From contig NZ_KE384082.1 of assembly GCF_000423705.1 (NCBI RefSeq), positions 184,843 to 248,842 on the forward strand: a DNA stretch of 64,000 nucleotides, written 5' to 3'. This document shows positions 14,863-23,993 of this stretch, in pieces. Every line of letters begins with the position of its first letter. Positions within the stretch are counted from its first letter, which is position 1. The translations under genes were made by a program, and so were the position numbers. The notes beneath the pieces were generated by a model that saw only the letters and a list, made by a program, of their open reading frames with translations, was not told where the DNA came from and ran no database searches. Source of the stretch: Stappia stellulata DSM 5886 (GTDB lineage Bacteria; Pseudomonadota; Alphaproteobacteria; Rhizobiales; Stappiaceae).

Positions 14863-15693
14863 TCAGACGCGTCGCAACGCCCGAACGCCATTGAAATATT
14901 CCTGCACCCAGTCGTTGTCGAAGCGCATCAGCTCCTCGATCGGGCCCGCGGTCAGCACCCGCTTTTCCCCTAATACCGCGACGCGGTCGCAAATGGAATG
15001 CAGGCTGTCCAGATCGTGGGTCACCATATAGACCGTCAGCCCCAGCGTCTCCCTCAGTTTAAGCACCAGGTCGTCGAAGGCGGCCGCGCCGATGGGATCG
15101 AGCCCGGAGGTCGGTTCGTCCAGAAAGACGAGGTCGGGATCGAGCGCCAGCGCCCGCGCCAGGCTGGCGCGCTTGATCATCCCGCCCGACAGTTCCGAGG
15201 GAAACTTGTCGGCGGCCGAGCGCGGCAGGCCGACCATCTCTATCTTCAAAAGCGCCAGTTCGTCCATCAGCCGGTCGGACATGCGCATGTGCTCGAGCAT
15301 CGGCACCTGGATGTTCTGCCGGACCGTCAGCGAGGAAAACAGCGCGCCTTGCTGAAACAGCACGCCCCAGCGGCGCTCCACGGCGTGGCGCTGCGCGTCC
15401 GAGGCCGTCTCCAGATTGGTGCCGAACACCTCGATCTCGCCGGCACGGCGCGGCGTAAGCCCCAGAATCGCGCGCATCAGGACGGACTTGCCGGTGCCGG
15501 ACCCGCCGACGAAGCCGAGGATCTCGCGCCGGTAGACGTCGAGGTCGAGATCCTGGAGCACGATGGTGGAACCGAAGCCAACGGTCACGCCCCGCGCATG
15601 CAGGATCACCTCGTCGCTCGGCTTGGACAAGGCCGACACCTCGGCGGCGTCGCGGTCCGTATCGTATTCGGTGGGCGGAGCGGCGTCAGACAT
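14863..15693 (-). CDS. mlaF: MlaF-type ABC transporter ATPase
   Basis: A 276-residue cytoplasmic ATPase. Walker A GGSGTGKS is at residues 63-70, the signature LSGGM follows in the helical domain, and Walker B is LVFLDEPTSGLDP, with the switch His in VTHDLDS. The N-terminal about 28 residues are a non-conserved tail. The LSGGM(I/Q)KR signature and the V-L-x-G-x-S/T-G-x-G-K-S form belong to the Mla/Ttg2A/Mkl group. ATG directly abuts the mlaE stop (TGAATG), so the two are translationally coupled. It powers phospholipid movement across the envelope. Confidence 0.94.
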   Translation of the reverse strand: MSDAAPPTEYDTDRDAAEVSALSKPSDEVILHARGVTVGFGSTIVLQDLDLDVYRREILGFVGGSGTGKSVLMRAILGLTPRRAGEIEVFGTNLETASDAQRHAVERRWGVLFQQGALFSSLTVRQNIQVPMLEHMRMSDRLMDELALLKIEMVGLPRSAADKFPSELSGGMIKRASLARALALDPDLVFLDEPTSGLDPIGAAAFDDLVLKLRETLGLTVYMVTHDLDSLHSICDRVAVLGEKRVLTAGPIEELMRFDNDWVQEYFNGVRALRRV

Positions 15694-16839
15694 TCAGATC
15701 CCGATCGAGGAAAAGAAGATGGCGAACAGGCCGTCGACGACGATCACCATGAAGATCGCCTTCACGACGGACAAGGTGGTGTGCTTGCCGAGCGACTCGG
15801 CCGAACCGCCGACCTTCATTCCCTCCACGGAGGCGACGAGACCGATGATCAGCGCCATGAAGGGCGCCTTGACCAGCCCCACCATCAACGTGTCGATCGT
15901 GACGGCGACCTGCATCAGGTCGAGAAAGACGCGCGGCGCCATGTCGAGATAGAACCAGCTGACGAGGCCCGCACCGAACAGCGCGGCGATGTTGGACAGA
16001 AACGTCAGCACCGGCATCGCGAGGATAAGCGCCAGGAGGCGTGGCAGAATCAGGACTTCGGTGACCCTGAGGCCGATGACATGCAGCGCGTCGATTTCCT
16101 CGCGCATCTTCATCGAGCCGATTTCGGCGGTAAAGGCGGACCCGGAGCGGCCCGCGACCATGATCGCGGTCAGGATGACGCCGAGCTCGCGCAACACCAG
16201 AACGCCGGCAAGGTCCACAACATAGACCTCCGCGCCGAACTGGCGAAGATAGAACCCGCCCTGCTGCGAGATGATCGCGCCGATCAGGAAACTCATCATC
16301 AGGATGATGGGAACCGCACCGATGCAGGTGCGGTCGAACTGGTTGGCGATGGACGGCAACCGCAGCGACCGCGGCCGAAGAAAAACACCGGACAACACGC
16401 TGACCAGCGACCCGACGATATGCAGAACCGAACGCACGTCGTTGCCGATTTCCACGACCTCGCGTCCGGTGGTCTCCAGGATCCTGACCAGGGAGGCCGG
16501 GCGCCGCTCGGGCTTCCAGGGCGGCGGATGGTGCTTTTCGACCTCGCCGAGCAGAACACGATGGGAGGGGCGGAGGTTTTCAAGATCGACGCGCACGCCC
16601 CGATAATCGAGATCGCCCCGAAACCTGTGCAGGAGCCAGGCACCGGCGGTGTCGAGCGTGGTGATCTGCGAGAAATCGATCACCGGCCGCACTCCGTCGG
16701 GAAGCTTCAGCTCGGCGAGTTGCGCCTCCATTGCGGCGCTCTCGTGGATCGTCCACGCGCCGGCGGGAACGATCCGGCAGAGGTCGTCCGTCTCCTCGAC
16801 GGTGAGCGTCGGCATGTCCTTGACCGGGTGAATCGTCAT
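15694..16839 (-). CDS. mlaE: MlaE-type ABC permease with fused N-terminal STAS (MlaB-like) domain
   Basis: Encodes 381 residues. Residues about 10-100 form a STAS-like domain (RIVPAGAWTIHESAAMEAQL, PVIDFSQITTLDTAGAWLL), the role MlaB plays as a separate protein in E. coli. The rest is the MlaE/YrbE permease, with RTCIGAVPIILMMSFLIGAI, the E-L-G-V-I-L-T-A-I-M-V-A-G-R-S-G motif and five or six membrane helices ending FMVIVVDGLFAIFFSSIGI. The start is set at 16839; upstream extension codes for no conserved sequence. It is the first gene of the operon, divergent from dgcN with about 230 bases between them. Confidence 0.9.
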   Translation of the reverse strand: MTIHPVKDMPTLTVEETDDLCRIVPAGAWTIHESAAMEAQLAELKLPDGVRPVIDFSQITTLDTAGAWLLHRFRGDLDYRGVRVDLENLRPSHRVLLGEVEKHHPPPWKPERRPASLVRILETTGREVVEIGNDVRSVLHIVGSLVSVLSGVFLRPRSLRLPSIANQFDRTCIGAVPIILMMSFLIGAIISQQGGFYLRQFGAEVYVVDLAGVLVLRELGVILTAIMVAGRSGSAFTAEIGSMKMREEIDALHVIGLRVTEVLILPRLLALILAMPVLTFLSNIAALFGAGLVSWFYLDMAPRVFLDLMQVAVTIDTLMVGLVKAPFMALIIGLVASVEGMKVGGSAESLGKHTTLSVVKAIFMVIVVDGLFAIFFSSIGI

Positions 16840-17067
16840 ACGCGCTTCGTCGCTTCCCCTGCACCCGGCGCCGTCTCGCTGACACACCGGCGACACCCCC
16901 TTGCCGAGCGTCCCATGCGCCACGTATACCTTGCGGCCAACGTCAGCGTCCAGATCGGCTTGTGGAGACTGGCACGGACAGGGCATTCGGCATCCCCTTG
17001 TTGCGTCGAAGCCTCATTCTTCCCCGCGCAACCCACGCCGCATTGTCTTCGACACAGGAGCACTTTC

Positions 17068-18081
17068 ATGGAAATCGCCCATCCCTATCTGCTGTTTCTC
17101 GGCGATGTGCCCGATGCGCTGGCCGCCAAGACCGGCCTGGGCATCGTCGACTGGCGCCGCGACTGGTGCATCGGCCAGCATCGGCTCGAGGGCTGCGCCG
17201 CCGACGCCGGCCTGACCGACATGACGCCGGAAGAAGCCGCCGGTGCCGGTGCCCGCACGATGGTCATCGGCGCGGTCAATGCCGGCGGTGTGCTTCCCGA
17301 CCACTGGGTCGCCTCCATCGTCGCGGCACTGGATGCGGGCATGGACGTCGCCAGCGGCCTGCACATGCGCCTGGCCGACGTTCCGGAAATCCGCGACGCG
17401 GCGGCCCGCACCGGCCGTCATCTGCGCGACGTGCGCCATTCGGAAATCCGTTTCGACACCGGCAAGGGGACGAAGCGCACCGGCAAGCGCCTGCTCGCCG
17501 TCGGCACCGACTGTTCGGTCGGCAAGAAATACGCGGCCCTTGCGCTGGAACATGCCATGCGCGAGCGCGGCCATGACGCCGACTTCCGCGCCACCGGCCA
17601 GACCGGCATCTTCATTTCCGGGCGCGGCGTGTCGCTCGACGCGGTCGTCGCCGACTTCATCTCGGGTGCTGCGGAATGGATCTCGCCGGCCGCCGAACCC
17701 GACCACTGGGACGTGATCGAGGGGCAGGGCTCGCTGTTTCATCCCTCTTTCGCCGGCGTGACGCTCGGCCTGCTGCACGGCTCGCAGCCGGATGCCTTCG
17801 TGGTCTGTCACGAACCGACCCGCACCACGATGCGGGGCGTCGACACACCGCTGCCGACGATTCGCCAGGTCATCGACATGACGGTTGCCTGCGGTCAGCT
17901 GACCAACCCGGAAATCCGCTGCGTCGGGATCTGCGTCAACACCGCGGCCCTGTCCGAGGAAGACGCGAAGAAATGCCTGGCCGAAATCGCGGCCGACTAC
18001 GACCTGCCGGCAACGGATCCGGTGCGTTTCGGCTGCGAGAGCATCGTCGTGCGGCTGGAAAGCGAGTTCGGCGCGCCATGA
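17068..18081 (+). CDS. dgcN: DUF1611 family protein, DgcN-type N-acetyltransferase
   Basis: Encodes 337 residues. The DUF1611 family shows in the N-terminal Rossmann-like part (PYLLFLGDVPDALAAKTGLGIVDWR) and the C-terminal P-loop-containing domain, with AVGTDCSVGKKYAALAL (about residues 146-162), ATGQTGIFISG and DVIEGQGSLFHPS. In marine Pseudoalteromonas the DgcN-DgcA pair carries out D-glutamate catabolism, DgcN acetylating D-Glu and DgcA racemising the N-acetyl product; this is family knowledge. AGGAG lies 7-8 bases before the ATG. The stop overlaps the dgcA start (ATGA), so the two are co-translated. Confidence 0.85.
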   Translation: MEIAHPYLLFLGDVPDALAAKTGLGIVDWRRDWCIGQHRLEGCAADAGLTDMTPEEAAGAGARTMVIGAVNAGGVLPDHWVASIVAALDAGMDVASGLHMRLADVPEIRDAAARTGRHLRDVRHSEIRFDTGKGTKRTGKRLLAVGTDCSVGKKYAALALEHAMRERGHDADFRATGQTGIFISGRGVSLDAVVADFISGAAEWISPAAEPDHWDVIEGQGSLFHPSFAGVTLGLLHGSQPDAFVVCHEPTRTTMRGVDTPLPTIRQVIDMTVACGQLTNPEIRCVGICVNTAALSEEDAKKCLAEIAADYDLPATDPVRFGCESIVVRLESEFGAP

Positions 18082-19061
18082 CGATTGCACTTGACGTCCA
18101 GACCGACAGCTGGCCGATCGCCGGCGGTTTCACAATCGCGCGCGGCAGCCGCACCCATGCCCATGTGGTGACCGTCACGCTTGCCGAAGGGCCGAATGTG
18201 GGCCGGGGCGAATGCGTGCCTTACGCCCGCTACGGCGAAAGCGTCGAGGGCGTCATGGCGGACATCGCCAGGATGGGGCCGGAGATCGAGCGCGGCCTGA
18301 CGCGCGAGGGCCTGCAGCAGGCGATGCCCGCCGGGGCCGCGCGCAATGCGCTCGATTGCGCCTTCTGGGATCTCGAAGCCAAACGCTCCGGCATCTCCGC
18401 GTTTGCCTGTGCGGGTATCGACGCTCCCCGCGACATGCTGACAGCCTTCACCATCAGCCTCGGAACGCCGGACAAGATGGCCGCCGACACGGCAAAGGCG
18501 AAAGAGCGCCCGCTGCTCAAGGTCAAGCTTGGCGGCGAAGGCGATCCCGCGCGCATCGCGGCGGTGCGCGCCGCCGCCCCCGAGGCGCGGCTGATCGTCG
18601 ATGCGAACGAAGCCTGGAGCGCGGAGACCTTTGCCGAAAACATGGCCGCCTGCGCGGCCGCCGGCGTGGAGCTGATCGAACAGCCGCTTCCCTCGGACAG
18701 CGACGGCAGTCTGGCAACCCTGAAGCGACCGATCCCGGTGTGTGCGGACGAAAGCCTGCACACCAGTGCGGACCTGGAGCGACTGGCACCGCTCTACGAC
18801 GCGGTCAACATCAAGCTCGACAAGACCGGCGGTGTCACGGAAGCGCTTGTCCTGCTGGAGAAAGCCCGCGCCATGGACTTCAAGGTCATGGTGGGCTGCA
18901 TGCTGGGCACATCGCTTGCGATGGCCCCGGCAACGCTTCCCGCGCAACAGGCCGATTATGTCGACCTCGACGCGCCGCTCTTGCTCGAGCGCGACCGAAA
19001 GCCCGGGCTGGTGTTTTCCGGCAGCCTGATCTCCCCCCCGGTCCCCGACCTATGGGGCTGA
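18078..19061 (+). CDS. dgcA: enolase-superfamily epimerase, DgcA-type
   Basis: A 327-residue enolase-superfamily protein of the dipeptide epimerase group. Catalytic and metal residues are all visible: K148 and K150 (LLKVKLG), D175 (IVDANEAW), E201 (ELIEQPL), D224 (CADES) and K246 (NIKLDKTGG). The family includes L-Ala-D/L-Glu epimerases and DgcA (N-acetyl-D-Glu racemase); the overlap with dgcN favours the latter, though a muropeptide-derived dipeptide substrate is possible. The reading frame extends upstream, but the ATG at 18078 overlapping the dgcN stop is the only sensible start. Confidence 0.88.
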   Translation: MTIALDVQTDSWPIAGGFTIARGSRTHAHVVTVTLAEGPNVGRGECVPYARYGESVEGVMADIARMGPEIERGLTREGLQQAMPAGAARNALDCAFWDLEAKRSGISAFACAGIDAPRDMLTAFTISLGTPDKMAADTAKAKERPLLKVKLGGEGDPARIAAVRAAAPEARLIVDANEAWSAETFAENMAACAAAGVELIEQPLPSDSDGSLATLKRPIPVCADESLHTSADLERLAPLYDAVNIKLDKTGGVTEALVLLEKARAMDFKVMVGCMLGTSLAMAPATLPAQQADYVDLDAPLLLERDRKPGLVFSGSLISPPVPDLWG

Positions 19062-19072
19062 TCCCGCCGACA

Positions 19073-19103
19073 GGCGGGGCGCTCCTTCGCGAGAAGCCCC
19101 GCC
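19073..19103. terminator. GC-rich hairpin between convergent genes
   Basis: GGCGGGGC (19073-19080) pairs with GCCCCGCC (19096-19103) across a 15-base loop, between the stops of dgcA and the convergent MFS gene. There is no T-run on either side, so it is a weak or Rho-assisted terminator at best. Confidence 0.5.
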
Positions 19104-19104
19104 G

Positions 19105-20262
19105 CTAGCCGCGCGGGCGGCCCCACAGCAGGCTGATGCAAAGCAGCACGCCGCCGAGACCAGCCAGTCCGGCCATGGCGAAAAACGCCGGCGCCGCGCC
19201 CGACGCATAGAGCACACCGGCAAGCGCGGTCGCGACCGCGCTCATCACCCCGACGACGGTCGACGCGACGCCCTGTGCCGTGCCGGCCCATTGCGGCGGT
19301 GCCATGCGCGCGACATAGGCAACCCCGCCCAGATGCGTCGCTCCGAACGTCAGCCCGTGCAACAACTGCATCGCAATGATGGCAAGAGGATCGAGCGCCA
19401 GCGGAAAGACGAGCCAGCGCACCACGGCCGCCGCCGCCCCGAGCGCCAAAAGCCCGCCGCTTCCGATCCATGCCCCGATGCGGCCCGCCATCGAAAACAG
19501 CAGGATTTCGGTCAGAACGCCGAGCCCCCACAACAAACCGACCTCGGTCCCGCCCAGCCCGGCCCGCGACCAGTAGAGCGCCGAAAACGCGTAATAGGCC
19601 GCGTGGCTTGCCTGAACCAGGCCGACGGCCGCGATGACGATCAGGAAGGCTGGCGCGTAAAGGGCATCCGCGCCGCGCGCTGCGCCGGCGGTGGGCTCCT
19701 GCTCCCGTGCCGGTTCGTCGCGCAGCCGCCGCACCGGAAGATACCAGCCAATCACCGCGGAAACCGCAAGGCCAGCGAGGATGCCGCCGAGCACCACCGA
19801 CGATGTCCAGCCCGCGACCAGAAGGCCCCCGGCGAGATTGGCGACGACAAAGGCGATCGAGCCCCAAAGGCGCATTCGGCCGTAGTCGCCGTCGCCCTGC
19901 CGCTGGACGCGGGCAGCCAGCGCATCGCTGATCGGCACCAGCGGCCCCCAGGCAAGCGACGTGGCGGCAAGCAGGATCGCGGTCGGCCAGAACCCTTGCG
20001 TCCAGAACAATCCGCCGAAGCCGGCGCAGGCGACCGCAGACAGCATCGCGATTGCCTGTCCGGGCCGCAGATACCGGTCCGTCAGGGCGCTGACAAGCGG
20101 GTTCGCCACCAGCCGAATCAGCAGCGGCAAGGCCAAAAGAGAGCCGATTTCCGCCGCTCCGAGGCCGGCCTCGGCGAGCACGAGCGGAAAGAACGGCAAA
20201 AACAGGCCAAGGCCGAAGAAGTAGGCGGCAAAAAGGGCTGCCACCCGGAATCGCAGGGGCAT
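19105..20262 (-). CDS. MFS transporter, HcaT/LacY-like
   Basis: Encodes 385 residues with twelve predicted helices and no long tails. The start MPLRFRVAALFAAYFFGLGLFLPFFPLVL, with P-L-V-(S/A)-x-L-T-D-R in loop 2-3, matches the 3-phenylpropionate permease (HcaT)/MFS_1_like group. The central loop RRLRDEPAREQEPTAGAARG separates helices 6 and 7. In Rhizobiales such genes are often annotated as putative 3-phenylpropionic acid transporters. Its convergent position next to dgcNA does not show a functional link. The substrate is uncertain. Confidence 0.8.
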   Translation of the reverse strand: MPLRFRVAALFAAYFFGLGLFLPFFPLVLAEAGLGAAEIGSLLALPLLIRLVANPLVSALTDRYLRPGQAIAMLSAVACAGFGGLFWTQGFWPTAILLAATSLAWGPLVPISDALAARVQRQGDGDYGRMRLWGSIAFVVANLAGGLLVAGWTSSVVLGGILAGLAVSAVIGWYLPVRRLRDEPAREQEPTAGAARGADALYAPAFLIVIAAVGLVQASHAAYYAFSALYWSRAGLGGTEVGLLWGLGVLTEILLFSMAGRIGAWIGSGGLLALGAAAAVVRWLVFPLALDPLAIIAMQLLHGLTFGATHLGGVAYVARMAPPQWAGTAQGVASTVVGVMSAVATALAGVLYASGAAPAFFAMAGLAGLGGVLLCISLLWGRPRG

Positions 20263-20384
20263 GGCGCCGGTCCGAATTGCGCGGGAGACGGTCTTCTATA
20301 CCGATTTTAAGGATTTGGCGATTATGCATGGAAGATCACGGCAGTCGCCCCGACCGACAGAAAAACACGACGCGGATCACGATC

Positions 20385-21596
20385 ATGGCTGAAAACGGCA
20401 CGCCCAGCGCGATGATGGAGAGCGACTACGACGCGATCCTGACGGCCCTGACGGAGACGGACCGCGGTCGCTGGTTTCTCGACGAATACATGCGTCGCCA
20501 TCAAAAGCCCGACACGCAGGTCGTTCTCGACGCAATCGGCCGGCTGGAGAAGGCGATGGTGCGCGACCGCACGGTGCCCGATCTCAACCGCATCCGCCTC
20601 GACATCGCGGACATGCAGGAAGCGATCGAACGCACCAAGCGCGAGATCGCCAACATCAAGCACGAGGCGGAAGACGGCAACCGCTTCATCGAAGCCTCCA
20701 ACGAGCTCGACGCCATCGTCACCAAGACGGAAAGCGCGACCCAGGAAATCCTCGCCGCCGCCGAAGCGATCCAGGAACACGCCTGGACGCTGCGCGAATC
20801 CGGCGCGGACGAAGCGGCTTGCGACGACATCGACGCGCGCGCGACCGAAATCTTCATGGCCTGCTCGTTCCAGGACCTGACCGGGCAGCGCACCCAGAAG
20901 ATCGTCCAGGTGTTGCAATATCTGGAATCGCGGATCAACCTGATGATCTCCATCTGGGGCATCGAGGACGTCCAGAGCGAAGGTCACCAGCTTGTCGAGG
21001 ACAGCCGCCCTGACGCCCACCTGCTCAACGGGCCGCAGCTCGAGGGACGTGGCGTCAACCAGAACGACGTCGATGAAATGTTCGGCCCCGGATCCTCGGA
21101 TGTCGAGGACCATGACGACAACGCCATGAACGCGCAGGAACAGGCCGACGCGGCCTTCGCCGGCGCGACCGCCGAGGCACATGAGATCGACGCCCTGTTC
21201 GCCGCCGACGGTGACAATGGCACCGATGAAGATGACGGCGATGTTTCCTGGAACACCGACGCCGAAAACGCGCCCGAAGAAGAAGCCGACGTTTTCGCGA
21301 AAGCCGATGGCGGCGTTCAGACACCGGACGACGCGGCACCGACGGAGCTTGCAGGCCTGGACGGGGTATCCGAGGACGATCTCGGCGCGGCCGATGTGTT
21401 CGAACGCCCCTCCGGTTCCGCCGGAGGCGATGCGGCCCCCTCCGAAGAGGCCGTCATCCCGACACCCCTGCTCGACGACATCGTGATGGTCGACGCCGAC
21501 GAGGAGCGGAAATGGGCCGAGGATGCAGCCGGCGATACGTCCGCCGATCCGCTCGAGGAGCTTTCTCCCGGCGAACGCCAGTCGCTGTTCAGCTAG
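20385..21596 (+). CDS. CheZ-like protein phosphatase with long acidic C-terminal tail
   Basis: Encodes 403 residues. Residues about 65-185 form the long helical hairpin of CheZ, containing ACSFQDLTGQRTQKIVQVLQYL, where D164 and Q168 correspond to the catalytic Asp/Gln pair (FQDLTGQ) that dephosphorylates CheY~P. The N-terminal region (SDYDAILTALTETDRGRWFLDEYMRRH) is shared by alphaproteobacterial CheZ-like proteins. From about residue 215 on the chain is disordered and very acidic, and ends LSPGERQSLFS; a C-terminal short helix is where CheZ usually binds CheY. ATG 20385 is preferred, and ATG 20328 is possible. No che genes are adjacent, so its response-regulator partner is unknown. Confidence 0.75.
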   Translation: MAENGTPSAMMESDYDAILTALTETDRGRWFLDEYMRRHQKPDTQVVLDAIGRLEKAMVRDRTVPDLNRIRLDIADMQEAIERTKREIANIKHEAEDGNRFIEASNELDAIVTKTESATQEILAAAEAIQEHAWTLRESGADEAACDDIDARATEIFMACSFQDLTGQRTQKIVQVLQYLESRINLMISIWGIEDVQSEGHQLVEDSRPDAHLLNGPQLEGRGVNQNDVDEMFGPGSSDVEDHDDNAMNAQEQADAAFAGATAEAHEIDALFAADGDNGTDEDDGDVSWNTDAENAPEEEADVFAKADGGVQTPDDAAPTELAGLDGVSEDDLGAADVFERPSGSAGGDAAPSEEAVIPTPLLDDIVMVDADEERKWAEDAAGDTSADPLEELSPGERQSLFS

Positions 21597-21850
21597 GACG
21601 CGGTTCCAGTTCCGCAGTTTCATTGAAGATACCGCGCGTCGGCCTTTTGCCGGGCGACAGAGACGCCCACTTTCTGTTCGGAAGGGCGCCCTCGCTTCAT
21701 CGGCAACTGCGGAAAGGGAAAAATCCGCTGCGACACTCTCTCATTTTTTATGAGCATTTTTACGATATTCGGGTAAGTACTTTGAATCGCTGACGACGAA
21801 AGCTGGACTTTTGGATCGTCGGCCGCTTTTCGGGAGGGAACGGTTCAAGC

Positions 21851-22900
21851 ATGTTCAGGGAGCGTCTTGAGGAACTGGCGAGGATCAGGGAACCGTCTGC
21901 ACGGTCGGAACTGGTCCGCCTGTTGAGCGCCCAGTATGCCGACAAACTCGAACGCGACCCAAGCGACACCGAACGTTTTCTCTTCTCCAGTCTCGTGCTG
22001 GATGTCTTCGATCAGCTCGACCATTCCGTGCGTCTCGATATCGTGGTGCGTCTTGCGCGCACCGACCGCATCACCTCGGCACTGGCCGATCGGCTGGCAA
22101 CCGAAGCTTTCGACCTGAGCGAGGCGATTCTCGAGCATTCCCCGGTGATCAGCGACGCAAAGCTGGTCGACGTCGTGCGCAACCGCTCCGACCGGCACCG
22201 CCTTGCCATCGCCCGCCGCGAGAACGTGCCGGCGAAAATCGTCGACGCGCTGATCGCGCGCGGAGCCTTCCCGGTCGTCAACGCACTCCTGCAAAACGAC
22301 GGCGCGCAATTTGCGGTCCGCGCGATGCTCGCGTTGCTGATCCTGTCGAACGGCGACCAGCGCCTGCTCGGCGCCATGGCCCAGCGTTGCATCAGCGACG
22401 AGGGATTTCGCGAAGACCTGAAACTGGTCGGCGAGACGGATTGTCCGCTGATGCCGGCAGAGCTGGAAAAGGCGCTCGACGACCCGGACGCGCTGGACCG
22501 CATCGCCGAGCGTGCCGTGCTCGACGATCCCGATGCGGGTCTCGAGATCGAGGGCGAACATTTTTCCAGGCACGAAGTCCGCATCCAGATCGCCTCCGGC
22601 GAGCTGAGCTTCGAAAACATCCTGCTGACGCTGCTGGAGCGTGAGGACATGACCGCGATCATCTGGCTTGTGTCGCGCCACCTCAACCTGCGCGACAGCA
22701 CCGTGCGCGACACCTTCGCGTCACAGGCCGACGGCGCGGTCGCGATGCTGATGAAGGAAACCGGCATCGGCCACAAGACCTACGGCCGGTTTTTGAAAAT
22801 GCGCTGCGCGTGGCTCGGGGTGGGAACCGCGAGCGTCGCGCATGAGGTCTATACCTTCCGCACGATGCGCCATCAGGGCACCCCGCGCGCCTTCAACTGA
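21851..22900 (+). CDS. DUF2336 domain protein
   Basis: A 349-residue all-helical protein with ARM/HEAT-like repeats: RLLSAQYADKLER, LVLDVFDQLDHSVRLDIVVRLA, ADRLATEAFDLSEAILEHSP, LVDVVRNRSDRHRLAIARR. This matches the DUF2336 family common in Rhizobiales and Rhodospirillales, often as paralogues with unknown function. No membrane segment or signal peptide. It lies 254 bases after the CheZ-like gene on the same strand; the intergenic region is AT-rich, so an own promoter is likely. A scaffold or protein-binding role is suggested only by the repeat fold. Confidence 0.82.
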   Translation: MFRERLEELARIREPSARSELVRLLSAQYADKLERDPSDTERFLFSSLVLDVFDQLDHSVRLDIVVRLARTDRITSALADRLATEAFDLSEAILEHSPVISDAKLVDVVRNRSDRHRLAIARRENVPAKIVDALIARGAFPVVNALLQNDGAQFAVRAMLALLILSNGDQRLLGAMAQRCISDEGFREDLKLVGETDCPLMPAELEKALDDPDALDRIAERAVLDDPDAGLEIEGEHFSRHEVRIQIASGELSFENILLTLLEREDMTAIIWLVSRHLNLRDSTVRDTFASQADGAVAMLMKETGIGHKTYGRFLKMRCAWLGVGTASVAHEVYTFRTMRHQGTPRAFN

Positions 22901-22912
22901 GCGAACGGCGCC

Positions 22913-23905
22913 TCAGTCGAGCGCCAGCGCCCGCGCCAGAATCTCGGGATCGATATTGCCGCCCGAGAGCGTCAACGCGACCGTGCGCCCCTTCACCGGC
23001 AGCTTGCCGGTGAGAACGGCAGCAAGACACACCGCGCCGCCCGGCTCCACCACAAGCTTCAGCTCGCGAAAGGCGAAGGCGACCGCCGCCAGCGCCTCGT
23101 CATCGCTCACCACCAGGCCGCGCGTCGCGCGCCGGCTGACGATGGCGAAGGAGCGCTCGCCGGGCGTCGGCGTCAGGATGGCATCGCAGACCGACCCGCC
23201 CTCAGTCGCGTTGGTCATCCGCGCGCCGGCAACGAGCGAGCGTCCGTAGTCGTCGAAACCGGCCGGCTCGACCGGAAGCAGTTCGCAATCCGGGGCCATG
23301 GCTTCCAGCGCCAGGGCAATGCCGGCGGTGAGCCCGCCGCCACCGGCGCAGGTGAGCATCGCATCGGGCGAAAGCCCGAGCGCGGCCGCCTGCTCGACGG
23401 CTTCCAGACCCGCCGTCCCCTGCCCCGCGATGACGCCGGGATCATTGTAGGGATGCACCATCGTCGCGCCGGTTTCCGCGCAAAGTGCCAGGGCGATCGC
23501 TTCGCGGTCTTCCACACCGCGCTTGTAGGTCACGACCCTCGCCCCCGAACGCCGCGTGCGGCCGAGTTTCGCCTCGGGCGCATCCTCCGGCATCACGATG
23601 GTGGCGGGCATGCCCAGAATCCGGGCCGCTTCCGCCACCCCTTGCGCATGATTTCCCGACGAACAGGCAACGACGCCGGGGCCGCGTTCCGCTTCGGGAA
23701 TCTGGCTCAGCCGGTTGAAGGCGCCGCGAAACTTGAAGGATCCGGTGCGTTGGAGATTTTCAGCCTTGAGCAGAATGCGCCCGCCGGTGAGTTCATCGAG
23801 ATAGGGAGAGTTCAACAGCGGCGTGACCACCGCCTCGCCGGCGATACGCGCGCGCGCGGCACGTACATCCTCAAAATCCGGCAACGTCGTCGTCATCGCG
23901 TCCAT
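22913..23905 (-). CDS. threonine/serine dehydratase-family PLP enzyme
   Basis: A 330-residue fold-type II PLP enzyme. The Schiff-base lysine is K58 in RTGSFKFRGA; the phosphate/substrate loop is SSGNHAQG; the glycine-rich PLP-phosphate loop is CAGGGGLTAG; and LSGGNID near the C-terminus is typical. It lacks the regulatory ACT domain of biosynthetic IlvA, so it matches catabolic or short threonine/serine dehydratases (or related racemases). The start at 23905 is preceded by GGGAGAGGG; the long upstream extension is non-conserved. It is convergent with the DUF2336 gene, 12 bases apart. Confidence 0.88.
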   Translation of the reverse strand: MDAMTTTLPDFEDVRAARARIAGEAVVTPLLNSPYLDELTGGRILLKAENLQRTGSFKFRGAFNRLSQIPEAERGPGVVACSSGNHAQGVAEAARILGMPATIVMPEDAPEAKLGRTRRSGARVVTYKRGVEDREAIALALCAETGATMVHPYNDPGVIAGQGTAGLEAVEQAAALGLSPDAMLTCAGGGGLTAGIALALEAMAPDCELLPVEPAGFDDYGRSLVAGARMTNATEGGSVCDAILTPTPGERSFAIVSRRATRGLVVSDDEALAAVAFAFRELKLVVEPGGAVCLAAVLTGKLPVKGRTVALTLSGGNIDPEILARALALD

Positions 23906-23993
23906 CTCGCCCTCTCCCTGCAGTGTCGAGACAGCGGTACACGATTGCACCCGGGCTTTGAAGCCGGATTGAAGAGACCGGCAGACGAAATCG

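Noticed and set aside
14998-17067. Very long open frame on the + strand running through the mla genes into dgcN
   Set aside because: The part before 17068 is the antisense shadow of mlaF and mlaE with Arg/His/Asp-rich nonsense; only the part from the ATG at 17068 has a conserved protein.
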